Source: an uncultured Opitutia bacterium (lineage in GTDB: Bacteria; Verrucomicrobiota; Verrucomicrobiia; Opitutales; Opitutaceae). From it: a stretch of DNA of 36,855 nucleotides. A program made the translations under genes and the position numbers. The DNA is taken from the NCBI GenBank assembly GCA_903948415.1, contig CAJAYO010000629.1, positions 1 to 36,855 of the forward strand. The letters are read 5' to 3'. Below, piece by piece: positions 1 through 8,435 of the stretch. The notes below the pieces were generated by a model. The model was not told the origin of the DNA. It saw nothing but the letters and a program-made list of their open reading frames with translations, and searched no databases. The first letter of the stretch is position 1; each line of letters begins with the position of its first letter.

Positions 1-44
1 GATAAAATGAGGAGCGCGCGAATAAAAATCATGGCTTGAGGTGG

Positions 45-202
45 AGCGCGTTGGGGTCAACGCGCTAGTCGGCACACGAAACAGAGAGCGCGTTGGGGTC
101 AACGCGCTCCACCGACGGACGAGGGCGCGTTGGGGGCAACGCGCTAGTCGGCACACGAAACAGAGAGCGCGTTGGGGGCAACGCGCTCCACCTACGGACG
201 AG
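45..202. repeat. Two tandem copies of a 79-bp unit carrying four hairpins
   Basis: Two near-identical 79-bp units lie head to tail (about 45-123 and 124-202). Each unit holds two perfect hairpins with 8-10 bp stems of the type GCGCGTTG/CAACGCGC around a 4-nt loop. The four hairpins are at 45-66, 86-109, 125-144 and 165-188. Unit 1 has loop GGGT and unit 2 has loop GGGG. The spacers between hairpins are also conserved. The right end overlaps the last codons and the stop (192-194) of the minus-strand esterase gene. The hairpins could therefore end or stabilise that transcript, but no T-tract follows. It resembles REP-type intergenic repeats. Confidence 0.85.
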
Positions 203-1508
203 GTCGTGTGGCGTCGTCGCCGAGGGGGCGTTGGTGGCTGACGTTGGGGCTGGCGGGGACGGCGAAGGCGGCGGGATCGTCGGGGCGCGCGGGGTCGAGG
301 GGCTTGAAATCGGCGACCAGGTGCCGGGCGAGCGGGAGATTTTGGTCGCGGATGGCTTGGACGATGAGTTTCGAGAGCGCGTAGCTGCCGTAGTTGTTGT
401 GGTGGGTGTTGTCCTGACCGGCGAAGGCGTGGCGAGAGAACTCGGGGCCGCGGGATTCGAGGGCCTCGTAGAACGGTTGGGAGAGGGCGTTGAGGTCGAT
501 GAACGCGACGCCGAGTTCGCGGGCGGACTGGCGGGCGGCCGCGGCGTAGTCGGCGAGGGAGGGAATCACTTTGCCGGCGGCGTCGAAGCCGCGACGTTCC
601 ATGGGCGAGAGGATGAGCGGGGTGCCGCCGTGGGCCCGGACGGCGTCGACGTGTTTTTTGATTTCGGCCCGGTAGGTGGTGAACGGGGCGCCGGATTTTT
701 GGGCGATCTGCTTCTGGTCGTTGTGGCCGAACTGCATCAGCAGCCAGTCGCCGGGTTTCATCAGGCTGAGGATTTTGTCGAGGCGGCGGCGGCCGAGGGA
801 ATCGCGGTAGGTCTCGCCGGACTCGCCGTGATTGGCGATGGCCACGTCGGGTTTAAACCAGTTGGGGAGCATCTGGCCCCAGCTGTTGTAGGGCTCCTTC
901 GACTGGTCGCAAACGGTGGAATCGCCGAGGAGGAAAAGGGTGGGCGTGGTGGCGGGTGCGGGCGTGAGTTCGATGGCGGTGACGGCGGGACGGGCGCCGT
1001 TGAATTCGAGGGTGAGGAGGTGGTCCCAGGCCCAGGCTTCCTGGGTGGTTTCGCGGGGGGCTTTGAGTTTCACGGTGCCGGCGGCGAGGGCGGGGGCGGT
1101 CGCGGTGGCGGGGGTCGCGGGGATTTTGGGCGTGCGCGTGTTGACGAGGAAGGTGCGCGTGACGGCGGGTTGGCCGGCGGGAACGACGACGTGTTCCACC
1201 ATGAGGCGGCGGAGTTCGGCTTTGACGGTGGCGTCGGTGCCGGGCGGAAAGGTTACGGTGACGCGGTAGTTTCCCTCCGTGGGGACGGCGGCGGAGAAAT
1301 AGAACGGGGCGGTGCTCGTGACGGCGTCGGGCGTGGCGGTGAGGGTGGCGCCGGGTTCGAAGCCGTAGCCGCGCGCGGCGTCGTAGGTGTGGGTGGCGTC
1401 GATGCGGCCGGAGGCGGAGCCGAAGGGGAAACGGAGTTCGGCGCTGAAGACGGCGGGGATGGCCGCGAGCGCGAGCAGGGCGGTGAGCAGGCGGAGATTC
1501 GGGGGCAT
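192..1508 (-). CDS. Secreted rhamnogalacturonan acetylesterase-like SGNH hydrolase (CE12 type)
   Basis: The product is predicted to remove acetyl groups from pectic rhamnogalacturonan outside the cytoplasm. The start is the ATG at 1508, which puts a signal peptide first (PPNLRLLTALLALAAIPAVFS, cleaved near residue 22). An ATG at 1544 in the same frame would add 12 residues before it. Residues about 25-165 form a beta-rich N-terminal domain with the GYGFEPG motif typical of this family. The SGNH domain follows, with block I GDST (nucleophile about Ser197), GESG, GHND, and the terminal acid/base pair in DNTHHNNYG. The length of 438 residues fits two-domain CE12 proteins. The last about 30 residues are Pro-rich, and the stop lies inside the 79-bp repeat. 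The neighbouring pectin-lyase genes support the role. The exact substrate is inferred. Confidence 0.87.
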   Translation of the reverse strand: MPPNLRLLTALLALAAIPAVFSAELRFPFGSASGRIDATHTYDAARGYGFEPGATLTATPDAVTSTAPFYFSAAVPTEGNYRVTVTFPPGTDATVKAELRRLMVEHVVVPAGQPAVTRTFLVNTRTPKIPATPATATAPALAAGTVKLKAPRETTQEAWAWDHLLTLEFNGARPAVTAIELTPAPATTPTLFLLGDSTVCDQSKEPYNSWGQMLPNWFKPDVAIANHGESGETYRDSLGRRRLDKILSLMKPGDWLLMQFGHNDQKQIAQKSGAPFTTYRAEIKKHVDAVRAHGGTPLILSPMERRGFDAAGKVIPSLADYAAAARQSARELGVAFIDLNALSQPFYEALESRGPEFSRHAFAGQDNTHHNNYGSYALSKLIVQAIRDQNLPLARHLVADFKPLDPARPDDPAAFAVPASPNVSHQRPLGDDATRPRP

Positions 1509-1592
1509 GCCGACGAGAAGAGCGGGTTGGCCGAGACGTTGCACGGGTGGAGCGTGACGGACGGTCAGAGCGGAAGGCCGCGGCCGGAGCGA

Positions 1593-4500
1593 TCAGGGCA
1601 GTTCGTAGACCTCCACGAGGGCGACGCCGGTGGTGCCGTTGACGCCGCTGACTTGGGCGGTGTAGCTGCCGGGGGCGAGGGTGATGAGCAGCACGGCGTC
1701 GCGGGTGGTGGAGGCGGGCAGGGCGAAGGCGCCGACGCGGGTGAAGGTGGTGGCGAGCGCGGCGGTGGCGGCGGAGGTGGCGCTGGCGCTCCAGTTGTCG
1801 TTGGCGTAAAGCAGCGTCGAGCCCTGGTAAACCTCGAGCTGCGGATCGGCGAGGGCGCCGGCGACCCCAAAGGCGGTGAGGGCGGGGCCGATGCCGCGCA
1901 CGAGGACGGTGCGCGGGACGTTGCCGGAGATCGTGAAGCCGGCGATGAGGATGTCGCCGCCGGTGCCGATCTGGGCGCGCGCGGAGACGTTGGTGAGGCG
2001 GCTGGGCGTGGGGCTGCTGCCGGAGTCGGCGTCGTAGAGTTCGACGAGGGTGACGCCGTTGGCGCCGGTGGCGGCGGAGGCCTGGGCGGTGTAAGCGCCG
2101 ACCGGGAGGGATTGTTGGAGGGCGGCGTCGCGGCCGGCGGGGTCGAGGGGAAAGGCGCCCACGGAGGTGAAGAGGGCGGAGAGCGCGGCGCCGCCGCCCC
2201 AGTTGTCGTTGGTGGCGAGCGCGGTGGCGGCGGTGGAATTGAAGAGTTGGAGCTGAGGGTCGGCGAGGGCGCCGGGAACGCCGAGGGAGGTAAGGCCGGG
2301 GCCGATACCGCGGAGGAGGACGTTTTTGGCCGGGCCGGGACCGACGGCGAATCCAGTGATGAGCGTTTGGGCGCCGGCGCCGCCGACGGCGCGCACGGAG
2401 AGGTTGACGATGCGGCCGGGGGCCGGGGTCGCGACGGTGAGCGTGGTCGGGGCGCCGGTGGTCGAGCCCTGCGGGCCGGTGACGATCAGGCGGTAGATGC
2501 CGTTGTCGGCGGCATCGGTGCGCGGGATCGCGTAGACCGGAGACGTGGCACCGGCGAGGGTGGCGCCGTCTTTGGTCCATTGGTAGCTGAGGGGGAAGGC
2601 AGCGGCGGCGGCGGTGGCCCCGAGAGTGACCGGGGCGCCGGCCAGGGCGGCCTGGGGAGCCGGGGTGCTGACGATGGGCGCACCGGCGGCGAGGATCCCG
2701 GAGTTTTCGCCGACGAGGAAGAGCTCGTTGCCGAGAACGGCGCAGTCGAGGAGCGCGTCGCTCGTGCCGGTGAAGCGGCCGGTCCACGTCGCGCCGTCGG
2801 AGGAAACGTAATACGTGCTGCCGGGGCCGGTGGCGATCCACTGGCCGAAGGCGGCGGTGACGGAGGTGAGGGCGTCGTTGGAGAAACGGCGGTCGGTCCA
2901 GGCGGCGCCGTCGGGGGAGGTGAGCACGGTGCCGCCGGTGCCGACGGCGACGAAGCGCCCGGAGGCGAAAACCACGTCGTTGAGGTTTTCGGGCGTGAGG
3001 CCGGCGGCGGGCGTCCACGCGATGCCGTCGGGCGAAGTGAGGAGGGCGCCGGCGTTGCCGACGGCGACGAAGAGGCCGTGGCCGAAGGCGGCGCGGGTGA
3101 ACACGGTGGAGGTCGGGCCGGTGTAGCGCTGGGTCCACTCGAGGCCGTTGGCGGACGTGAAGATGCGGCCGGAGGAGGCGGCGATCACCCAGAGGCCGTT
3201 GGCAAAGTGCACGCCGTTGAGGGTGACGGTGGCGGGCGCGGTCTGGCGGGACCAGGTGGTGCCGTCGGCGGAGGACAGGAGGGTGCCGGCGTTGCCGACG
3301 GCGACGAAGCGGCCGGCGCCGAAGGCGACATCGTTCAGTTGCGTGGTGGTGCCGGAGGCGCGCGCGGTCCAGCGGGTGCCGTCGGTGGAGTGAAGAATGG
3401 AGCCGGAGGTGCCCACGGCGACGAGGGCGGAGGAGCTGGCGGCGGCGCCGCGGAGCGTGACGCCGATGGCGCCGGCGCCGGCGATGCTCTCGCGCCAGGT
3501 GATGCCGTCGGTCGAGGTGAGAAGCGCGCGGCCGAGGGTGGCGCTTTGGCCGGGGATCACATAGAGGCCGTTGCCGAAGGCGGCATTTTGGAGGTTGGTG
3601 CGGTTGCCGCTCGCACTGCGGGCGGTCCAAGTGAGGCCGTCGGGCGAGGTGCGGATGGCGCCGCCGGTGCCGACGGCGACGAACTGGCCGTTGATGAAAT
3701 TGATGCCGAGGAGGAATTCCGCGGTGGCAGCGGAGCCGCCGGTCCAGGTGGTGCCGTTGGTGGAGGTGAGCGTCTCGCCCGAGGCGCCGCCGGCGACGAG
3801 GCGGCCGGCGCCGTAGGCGATGCGCCGCATGCCGGCCGTCGGCGTGGTGAGGGACGTCCAGTTCACGCCGTCGGCGGTGCTGAAAATGCGACCGCTGACG
3901 GAGGAGACGGCGTGGAAGCGGTCGAAGGCGAAGGCGACGCCGGTGAGGTCCTCGGTGGTGCCGGCGGTGCCCGAGGTCCAGTGGATACCGTCGGTGGAGG
4001 TGCTTGTGAGGCCGGCGATGCCGACGGCGACGAGGCGGCCGTCGCCGAGGGCGAGGTCCTGGAGGCCGCTGCCGGCGTCGCGGTGGACGGTGCCGGAATT
4101 GCGGGGGGTCCAGGTGAGCGTGTCGGGCGAAGTGAAGACGGCGCCGAGACTGCCGAGCGCGACGTAGAGGCCGTTGAAGAAATGGAAACTGAAGAGGTTG
4201 TTGGCGGCGGGGAGGGTGCGGGTGGTCCAGTTGAGGCCGTCGGTGGAGGTGAGGAGGGTGCCGCGGATGCCGCCGACGAGGAAGCGGCCGTTGACGAAGA
4301 AGGCACGGGTGAGGCCGTTGCCGGTGGGGAGGGGATTGCGCCATTGCCAGCCGCCTTCGGGCGAAACGAACTGGGTGAACCCGGGGGAGGTGACGGAGCC
4401 GGCGGGATTGGTGGCGACGACGCGGTAGACGCCGCCGTTGGCGGGTTGCCAATTGCGGAGGAAATAGACGGGGCCGTCGGCGTCGGGCAGATCCACGCCG

Positions 4501-6545
4501 TCGAGTTGCCAGCGCAGCGTGAGGGGATCGGAACCGCCGGTGAGGGACGCGGTGAGGTTTTGGTTGGTGCCGGCAGGGATGGCGCGGCCGAAGGAACTGA
4601 CGATGGGGAACGGTCCGAACGAAGGGAGCGTCGGCGGCGCGGGGGTGCTGACGGCGAGGACGGCGGCGGCGCTGGTGGCGGAGCCGGCGCTGTTGGAGAC
4701 GAGGCAGCGGTAGCGGTCGCCGTTCATGGCGACGGTGAGATTGGCGATCGAGACGGCTGCGGTGGCGGCGCCCGCGACGGTGGCGGAATCGGCGAGGCCG
4801 GTCCAAGTCGTGCCGCCGTCGGTGGAGCGTTGCCAGGCGAAGGTGGTGGCGGGATTGCCGCGGGCGAGGACGGCGAAGGTGGCGGAGTTGCCGGGGAACT
4901 GGGTTTGGTTTTCGGCCTCCTGCACAATCGCGGCGGCGAGGGGGGCGGCCGGGGCGGGGACGGTGCCGGTGACCGCGAAGGCGCCGATGCTGCCGTAGGC
5001 GGTGTAACCGGTCGGCTGATTCGCGAGCGGGGTGGCGACGCCGGTGCCGGCGACGCGGAGAAGGTAGGTGCCGGCGGGAAGAGTGATCGAGAAGCTGGCG
5101 GACGGGGAATCGGGCGGATCGGAGCGGGCGATCACGGTGCCGGACGCATCGCGCAGCTCGGCGACGACATCGAGGGAGGTTCTGTTGGAGAGGACGGTGG
5201 GGTTGACCAACGCCCCGATCTGCAGGGCCACGGGGCCGCCGGCGGTGGTGAACGCAAACGTGTCGGTGTCGCCGGTGGTTTCGAGCAGGCCGCGGTGGGA
5301 GACGGCGGCGCCGTTGACGATCAGGGGCGTGGCGGCGGCGTCAGTGCCGGCGTGGTCGTCGGGGCGGACGGTGAGTTTGGCGGCGATGATGGCGAGGTCG
5401 TCCTCGGGGTTGTTGGCATCGAAATATTCGCCCTTGGACCATTGGATCACGTTGCGCGTGGCGCTGCCCATGATCGGGCCCCAGGAGGTTTCGCCGCCGC
5501 CGTGGCCGGCGTAGTATTCGACGGCGGAGGTACCGTCGTGGCTCAGGCCCATTTGGTGGCCGAGCTCGTGGGCGGCGACGCGCGCGATCTGGCTGTCGGT
5601 GAGGGTGGTTTGGTAAACGAAACAAATGTTGTAGGTGGTGGCGAAGGACGCCGCGCCGAAGAAGTTCAGATAGGCGACGCCGCTGGCGGTGGCGGAGACG
5701 GGGGTGCGGACGCCTTTGGCATCGCGCTCCTGGGTGATGAGGACGCGCGCGGTCTGGTTGGTGAAGACGGCGGGTGGCTCGGTCGTGACGTCGACGTCGA
5801 AGGCGCGGAAGGCCTCGGCGACCCGTTCCCAGATGAGGACGATGCCGGCCTGCTCGGCCGGGCTGAAGGAGCTGGTGTTGGCATCCCGGTCGTAAGGCGT
5901 GCAGGTGTAAGAGGCCTGGGCGTCGGCGCCGGAATTCCAGGCGGTGCCGGTGACGATGTGGCCGTTGAAATCGAGATAGATGGTCCGCGCGGAGCCGGGT
6001 TTGCTGTGGCGGACGGGTGGGTTCTCGATCGGAACGGCGACGTCGAATCCGTCGACCGAACCGGCGGTGGCGCGGGGCGGGAGGAGGCCGTCGTCGGCGG
6101 CGAGGCCGGCGGATTTTGCGCAGGCGAAGGAGAGTGCGCCCTCGGCGTCGACGTGCAGGGAGGCGACGTTGTTGAGCGGAACGTGCAACGCGCCGAGCGT
6201 GGCGAGGGCGCGGGCGCGGGCGGGGGCGGAGACCGCGAGGAGTTCGTCGCGGAAGCGGCCGGCGGGGATGTCGGCCAGGGTGACGGGACCGTTGGCGCCG
6301 AAGACGAGGATGCGGGGGAAAGCGGGGCCGGGCGGGCGGGTGGGCGCGGCGGCTGGGGCGGATGCGGCGGCGGCGGCGGGGTTCACGGTCGGCGCGCCGG
6401 CGGAGGGCGCGGGGGTGAAGGCGGTGGACGGCGGAGTGGTGGCGTCCGCGGGCCGCAGCGGCGACGGCGAGACGAACCAGAGGATGGGCGTGAGAACTGC
6501 GGCGACGACGAGAACGCTGAGGCCGAGTTTGGCGGACGGTGTCAT
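1593..6545 (-). CDS. Giant secreted zinc metalloprotease with Ig-like domains, 13 propeller-like repeats and a tandem C-terminal module
   Basis: The product has 1650 residues. A hydrophobic signal or anchor lies at residues 8-25, followed by a Pro/Ala-rich linker. A metzincin-type zinc site HELGHQMGLSH starts at His326 (His326, Glu327, His330, His336). A beta-rich PPC-like domain lies around 425-535 and two Ig-like domains around 545-725. Thirteen repeats of about 43 residues follow (about 731-1285), each with a core like TSTDGLNWT, as in BNR/sialidase-type beta-propellers. A third Ig-like domain spans about 1290-1375. Two copies of a C-terminal module begin at 1377 (GRIVNLSVRA) and about 1514, and the protein ends in VEVYELP. 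It is probably surface-exposed or secreted and may cleave proteins in a polysaccharide matrix. The substrate is unknown. Upstream of the ATG there is no Shine-Dalgarno site. Confidence 0.85.
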   Translation of the reverse strand: MTPSAKLGLSVLVVAAVLTPILWFVSPSPLRPADATTPPSTAFTPAPSAGAPTVNPAAAAASAPAAAPTRPPGPAFPRILVFGANGPVTLADIPAGRFRDELLAVSAPARARALATLGALHVPLNNVASLHVDAEGALSFACAKSAGLAADDGLLPPRATAGSVDGFDVAVPIENPPVRHSKPGSARTIYLDFNGHIVTGTAWNSGADAQASYTCTPYDRDANTSSFSPAEQAGIVLIWERVAEAFRAFDVDVTTEPPAVFTNQTARVLITQERDAKGVRTPVSATASGVAYLNFFGAASFATTYNICFVYQTTLTDSQIARVAAHELGHQMGLSHDGTSAVEYYAGHGGGETSWGPIMGSATRNVIQWSKGEYFDANNPEDDLAIIAAKLTVRPDDHAGTDAAATPLIVNGAAVSHRGLLETTGDTDTFAFTTAGGPVALQIGALVNPTVLSNRTSLDVVAELRDASGTVIARSDPPDSPSASFSITLPAGTYLLRVAGTGVATPLANQPTGYTAYGSIGAFAVTGTVPAPAAPLAAAIVQEAENQTQFPGNSATFAVLARGNPATTFAWQRSTDGGTTWTGLADSATVAGAATAAVSIANLTVAMNGDRYRCLVSNSAGSATSAAAVLAVSTPAPPTLPSFGPFPIVSSFGRAIPAGTNQNLTASLTGGSDPLTLRWQLDGVDLPDADGPVYFLRNWQPANGGVYRVVATNPAGSVTSPGFTQFVSPEGGWQWRNPLPTGNGLTRAFFVNGRFLVGGIRGTLLTSTDGLNWTTRTLPAANNLFSFHFFNGLYVALGSLGAVFTSPDTLTWTPRNSGTVHRDAGSGLQDLALGDGRLVAVGIAGLTSTSTDGIHWTSGTAGTTEDLTGVAFAFDRFHAVSSVSGRIFSTADGVNWTSLTTPTAGMRRIAYGAGRLVAGGASGETLTSTNGTTWTGGSAATAEFLLGINFINGQFVAVGTGGAIRTSPDGLTWTARSASGNRTNLQNAAFGNGLYVIPGQSATLGRALLTSTDGITWRESIAGAGAIGVTLRGAAASSSALVAVGTSGSILHSTDGTRWTARASGTTTQLNDVAFGAGRFVAVGNAGTLLSSADGTTWSRQTAPATVTLNGVHFANGLWVIAASSGRIFTSANGLEWTQRYTGPTSTVFTRAAFGHGLFVAVGNAGALLTSPDGIAWTPAAGLTPENLNDVVFASGRFVAVGTGGTVLTSPDGAAWTDRRFSNDALTSVTAAFGQWIATGPGSTYYVSSDGATWTGRFTGTSDALLDCAVLGNELFLVGENSGILAAGAPIVSTPAPQAALAGAPVTLGATAAAAAFPLSYQWTKDGATLAGATSPVYAIPRTDAADNGIYRLIVTGPQGSTTGAPTTLTVATPAPGRIVNLSVRAVGGAGAQTLITGFAVGPGPAKNVLLRGIGPGLTSLGVPGALADPQLQLFNSTAATALATNDNWGGGAALSALFTSVGAFPLDPAGRDAALQQSLPVGAYTAQASAATGANGVTLVELYDADSGSSPTPSRLTNVSARAQIGTGGDILIAGFTISGNVPRTVLVRGIGPALTAFGVAGALADPQLEVYQGSTLLYANDNWSASATSAATAALATTFTRVGAFALPASTTRDAVLLITLAPGSYTAQVSGVNGTTGVALVEVYELP

Positions 6546-6708
6546 GGGGCTTGAGCGGGGGGGCGGCGGCTCAGCCGCAGCGGACGGAGATTCCGGGCGC
6601 GGTGAGCGCGGAGGGCGGAGGATTCACAGCGGGGAAGGTGTGAAGCCTCCGGAGTGAGGCAAGGGGCTTTCGCGGGACGCAGGCGGGGAGGGCGCGGTCC
6701 GCCCCGCC

Positions 6709-7605
6709 CTATTTCGCGGGGATGAATTTGCGGTCGACGAGCCACTCGCGGAGGCGGTCGGGCCACGCGCCGGCAGGAGATTTGTTGGCGGCGCGGAGAC
6801 CGAAGCCGTGGCCGGCGCCGGCGTAAATGTGCAACTCGGCCGGGACGCCGGCGCGTTTGAAACGCAGATACACTTCGGCGAGGCCTTCGGAGATGTCGGT
6901 GCGGTCGCCGAAGCCGGCCGCGAGGAAGACGGGCGGAGCGCCTTTTTCGGGGATGATCTGGCTGGATTTGCCGGGGTAGATGAGGGCTTGAAAATCGGGG
7001 CGGGCGGACTCGCGGTCGATGGGATCGGCGGCGGAGGCGTTACCGGGTGCGGCGCGCATCGCGGTGAAGGCGACGACTTCGCCGCCGGCGGAGAAGCCGA
7101 CCATGCCGACGGCGGCGGGATTGAGGGACCACTCGGCGGCGCGGCGGCGGACGAGGCGGAGGGCCCGTTGGCCGTCGGCGACGGCGTCGCGGTCAATGGT
7201 GTAGGGTTGGGGAGTGCCGGCGGGGGTGGCGTCGTCTTTGGCGAGGCGGTGCTTGAGGACGAAGGCGGCGATGCCGCGTTCGGCGAGCCATGACCCGACA
7301 TTGTAGCCCTCGTGTTCCATCACGAGTTTGGAGTGGCCGCCGCCGGGGACGACGATGATCGCGGTGCCGGTGGCGACGGCGGGCGCCGGGAGATAGACGG
7401 TGAGCGTGGGGTGGTGGATGTTGGAGACGTTGGCGCCGACGATTTTTTCGGGCTCGGTGCGGCGGGCTTCGGAGCCGGGGGCGCCGTTCGGCCAGAGGGG
7501 GATGATGGGGCGGTCAGTGGGGGCGGCGGCGTGGAGCGCGGTGAAGGCGGCGAGGAAACAGGAGAGACGAGAAAGGGCGGAGCGGAGGAGGGGGCGGAGG
7601 CGCAT
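6709..7605 (-). CDS. Secreted alpha/beta-hydrolase (acetyl-xylan/feruloyl esterase-like)
   Basis: The product is a 298-residue exported hydrolase. The ATG at 7605 (MRLRPLLRS) was chosen because it puts a signal peptide (ending near FTALHAAA) at the N-terminus. The open frame extends 27 codons further upstream, but without signal-like sequence. Visible motifs are the oxyanion segment VVPGGGH, the nucleophile elbow GFSAGG (about Ser172) and the terminal GAGHGFG histidine. This set is typical of the BD-FAE/xylan-esterase-like branch of the alpha/beta-hydrolase fold, and the start PLWPNGAPGS is common in that group. Its place between pectin-degrading genes suggests it removes acetyl or feruloyl groups from plant cell-wall sugars. 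The substrate is inferred. A GC-rich inverted repeat (6682-6708) lies just past the stop. Confidence 0.8.
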   Translation of the reverse strand: MRLRPLLRSALSRLSCFLAAFTALHAAAPTDRPIIPLWPNGAPGSEARRTEPEKIVGANVSNIHHPTLTVYLPAPAVATGTAIIVVPGGGHSKLVMEHEGYNVGSWLAERGIAAFVLKHRLAKDDATPAGTPQPYTIDRDAVADGQRALRLVRRRAAEWSLNPAAVGMVGFSAGGEVVAFTAMRAAPGNASAADPIDRESARPDFQALIYPGKSSQIIPEKGAPPVFLAAGFGDRTDISEGLAEVYLRFKRAGVPAELHIYAGAGHGFGLRAANKSPAGAWPDRLREWLVDRKFIPAK

Positions 7606-7648
7606 GGGGAGAAAACGTGAGGGAGGTGGGCAGGTGTGGTGGGGAAAA

Positions 7649-8428
7649 TCAGTGCGGAAATTTTTTCTTCGCGGCGGCGGGGACATCGACTTGGGCGGTG
7701 CCGACGTTTTTGACTTCGACGGTGGTCGTGGTGTCGACCTCGCGCTCGTCGCCGTTGGGCATCGTGAACGTGCCGACAGTGTGCGTGGAGTATTGGGCGA
7801 GGGCGCCGTCTTTCAGCCAAAATTTCAGCGTGACGGAGGAATACCTGGCGCCGCCGGGAGCTGGGCCACCGCGACCGCCGCCGGGCGCGAGCAGCGCGGC
7901 GGCGTCATCGCCGGAGGCGGTCGCAACCAGAGCACCGTCGGCGACTTTCAGGTCTTTGATTTTGGCGGCGAGTCCGGCCACGACTTCGGCGGGATTTCCG
8001 GCGCCGCCAAGCATGCCGCCGCCCCAGCCGCCGCGCCCGCCGCCGCGTTGACCGCCGCCTTGGCCGCCGGCTCCGCCCGGAGCCCCGCCGGCGAATTGGG
8101 GGCGCATTTCTTCCATCGTCACCCACTCGCCGTCGCGGTTTTGCATCGCGACCTCAGTGCCTTTGCGGACGGTCTGCGACGTATTGCCGTTGAAGGTACG
8201 GGTCGTGACCGTGAAGCCGCCTTTTTCGGCGACGCCTTCCAGGGGCATCGCGGGGAATGGGGCGTTGGCGATCTCGGTCGTGGCGGTCCAGGCGTAGTTC
8301 GGGGCGTCGGCGAGTTTCCTGGCGGCGGCGGCGAGATCGTCGGCGGGAGCGGCGTGGGTCAGGGAGGAGACGGAGAGGACCCAGGAGACGGAGAGGACGG
8401 AGAGGACGGAGGCGGTGCGGGTTTTCAT
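7649..8428 (-). CDS. Small exported Gly-rich protein of unknown function
   Basis: The product has 259 residues, starting at the ATG at 8428 (an in-frame ATG at 8464 lies inside the neighbouring gene). The signal peptide is MKTRTASVLSVLSVSWVLSV, cleaved after THA. Its hydrophobic core is encoded by a short tandem DNA repeat. The mature part begins with a helical segment, then strands (NYAWTATTE, GFTVTTRTFNG). A Gly-rich, low-complexity loop of about 30 residues follows, and a second Gly-rich stretch lies further on. The C-terminal half is strand-rich (SVTLKFWLKDGALAQYSTH) and resembles LolA/LprG-like lipid-carrier folds, but that is only an impression. The gene begins 7 bp after the PL22 gene stop, so the two are probably cotranscribed. 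I do not recognise a named family. Confidence 0.72.
   Translation of the reverse strand: MKTRTASVLSVLSVSWVLSVSSLTHAAPADDLAAAARKLADAPNYAWTATTEIANAPFPAMPLEGVAEKGGFTVTTRTFNGNTSQTVRKGTEVAMQNRDGEWVTMEEMRPQFAGGAPGGAGGQGGGQRGGGRGGWGGGMLGGAGNPAEVVAGLAAKIKDLKVADGALVATASGDDAAALLAPGGGRGGPAPGGARYSSVTLKFWLKDGALAQYSTHTVGTFTMPNGDEREVDTTTTVEVKNVGTAQVDVPAAAKKKFPH
8366..8410. repeat. Short tandem repeat inside a signal-peptide coding region
   Basis: The plus strand shows GGAGACGGAGAGGAC at 8366-8380 and again at 8384-8398, followed by further GGAGAGGAC units to about 8410. Read on the minus strand this gives the repeated SVLSV residues in the hydrophobic core of the exported protein's signal peptide. Copy number could vary without breaking the frame, because units of 9 or 18 bp keep phase. 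Confidence 0.75.
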
Positions 8429-8435
8429 GGGGTGG

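Noticed and set aside
853-4806. 1317-codon Arg/His-rich open frame on the minus strand
   Set aside because: It is a shifted frame of the metalloprotease gene with low-complexity Arg/Pro/His composition and no domain.
93-6554. 2153-codon open frame on the plus strand
   Set aside because: It is Gly/Glu-rich, lacks domains and is exactly antisense to the esterase and metalloprotease genes, whose motifs are clear. High G+C keeps the antisense frame open.
6682-6708. Rho-independent terminator after the alpha/beta-hydrolase gene
   Set aside because: GGCGGGG/CCCCGCC forms a stem but no T-tract follows on the minus strand, and GC-rich inverted repeats are common here.
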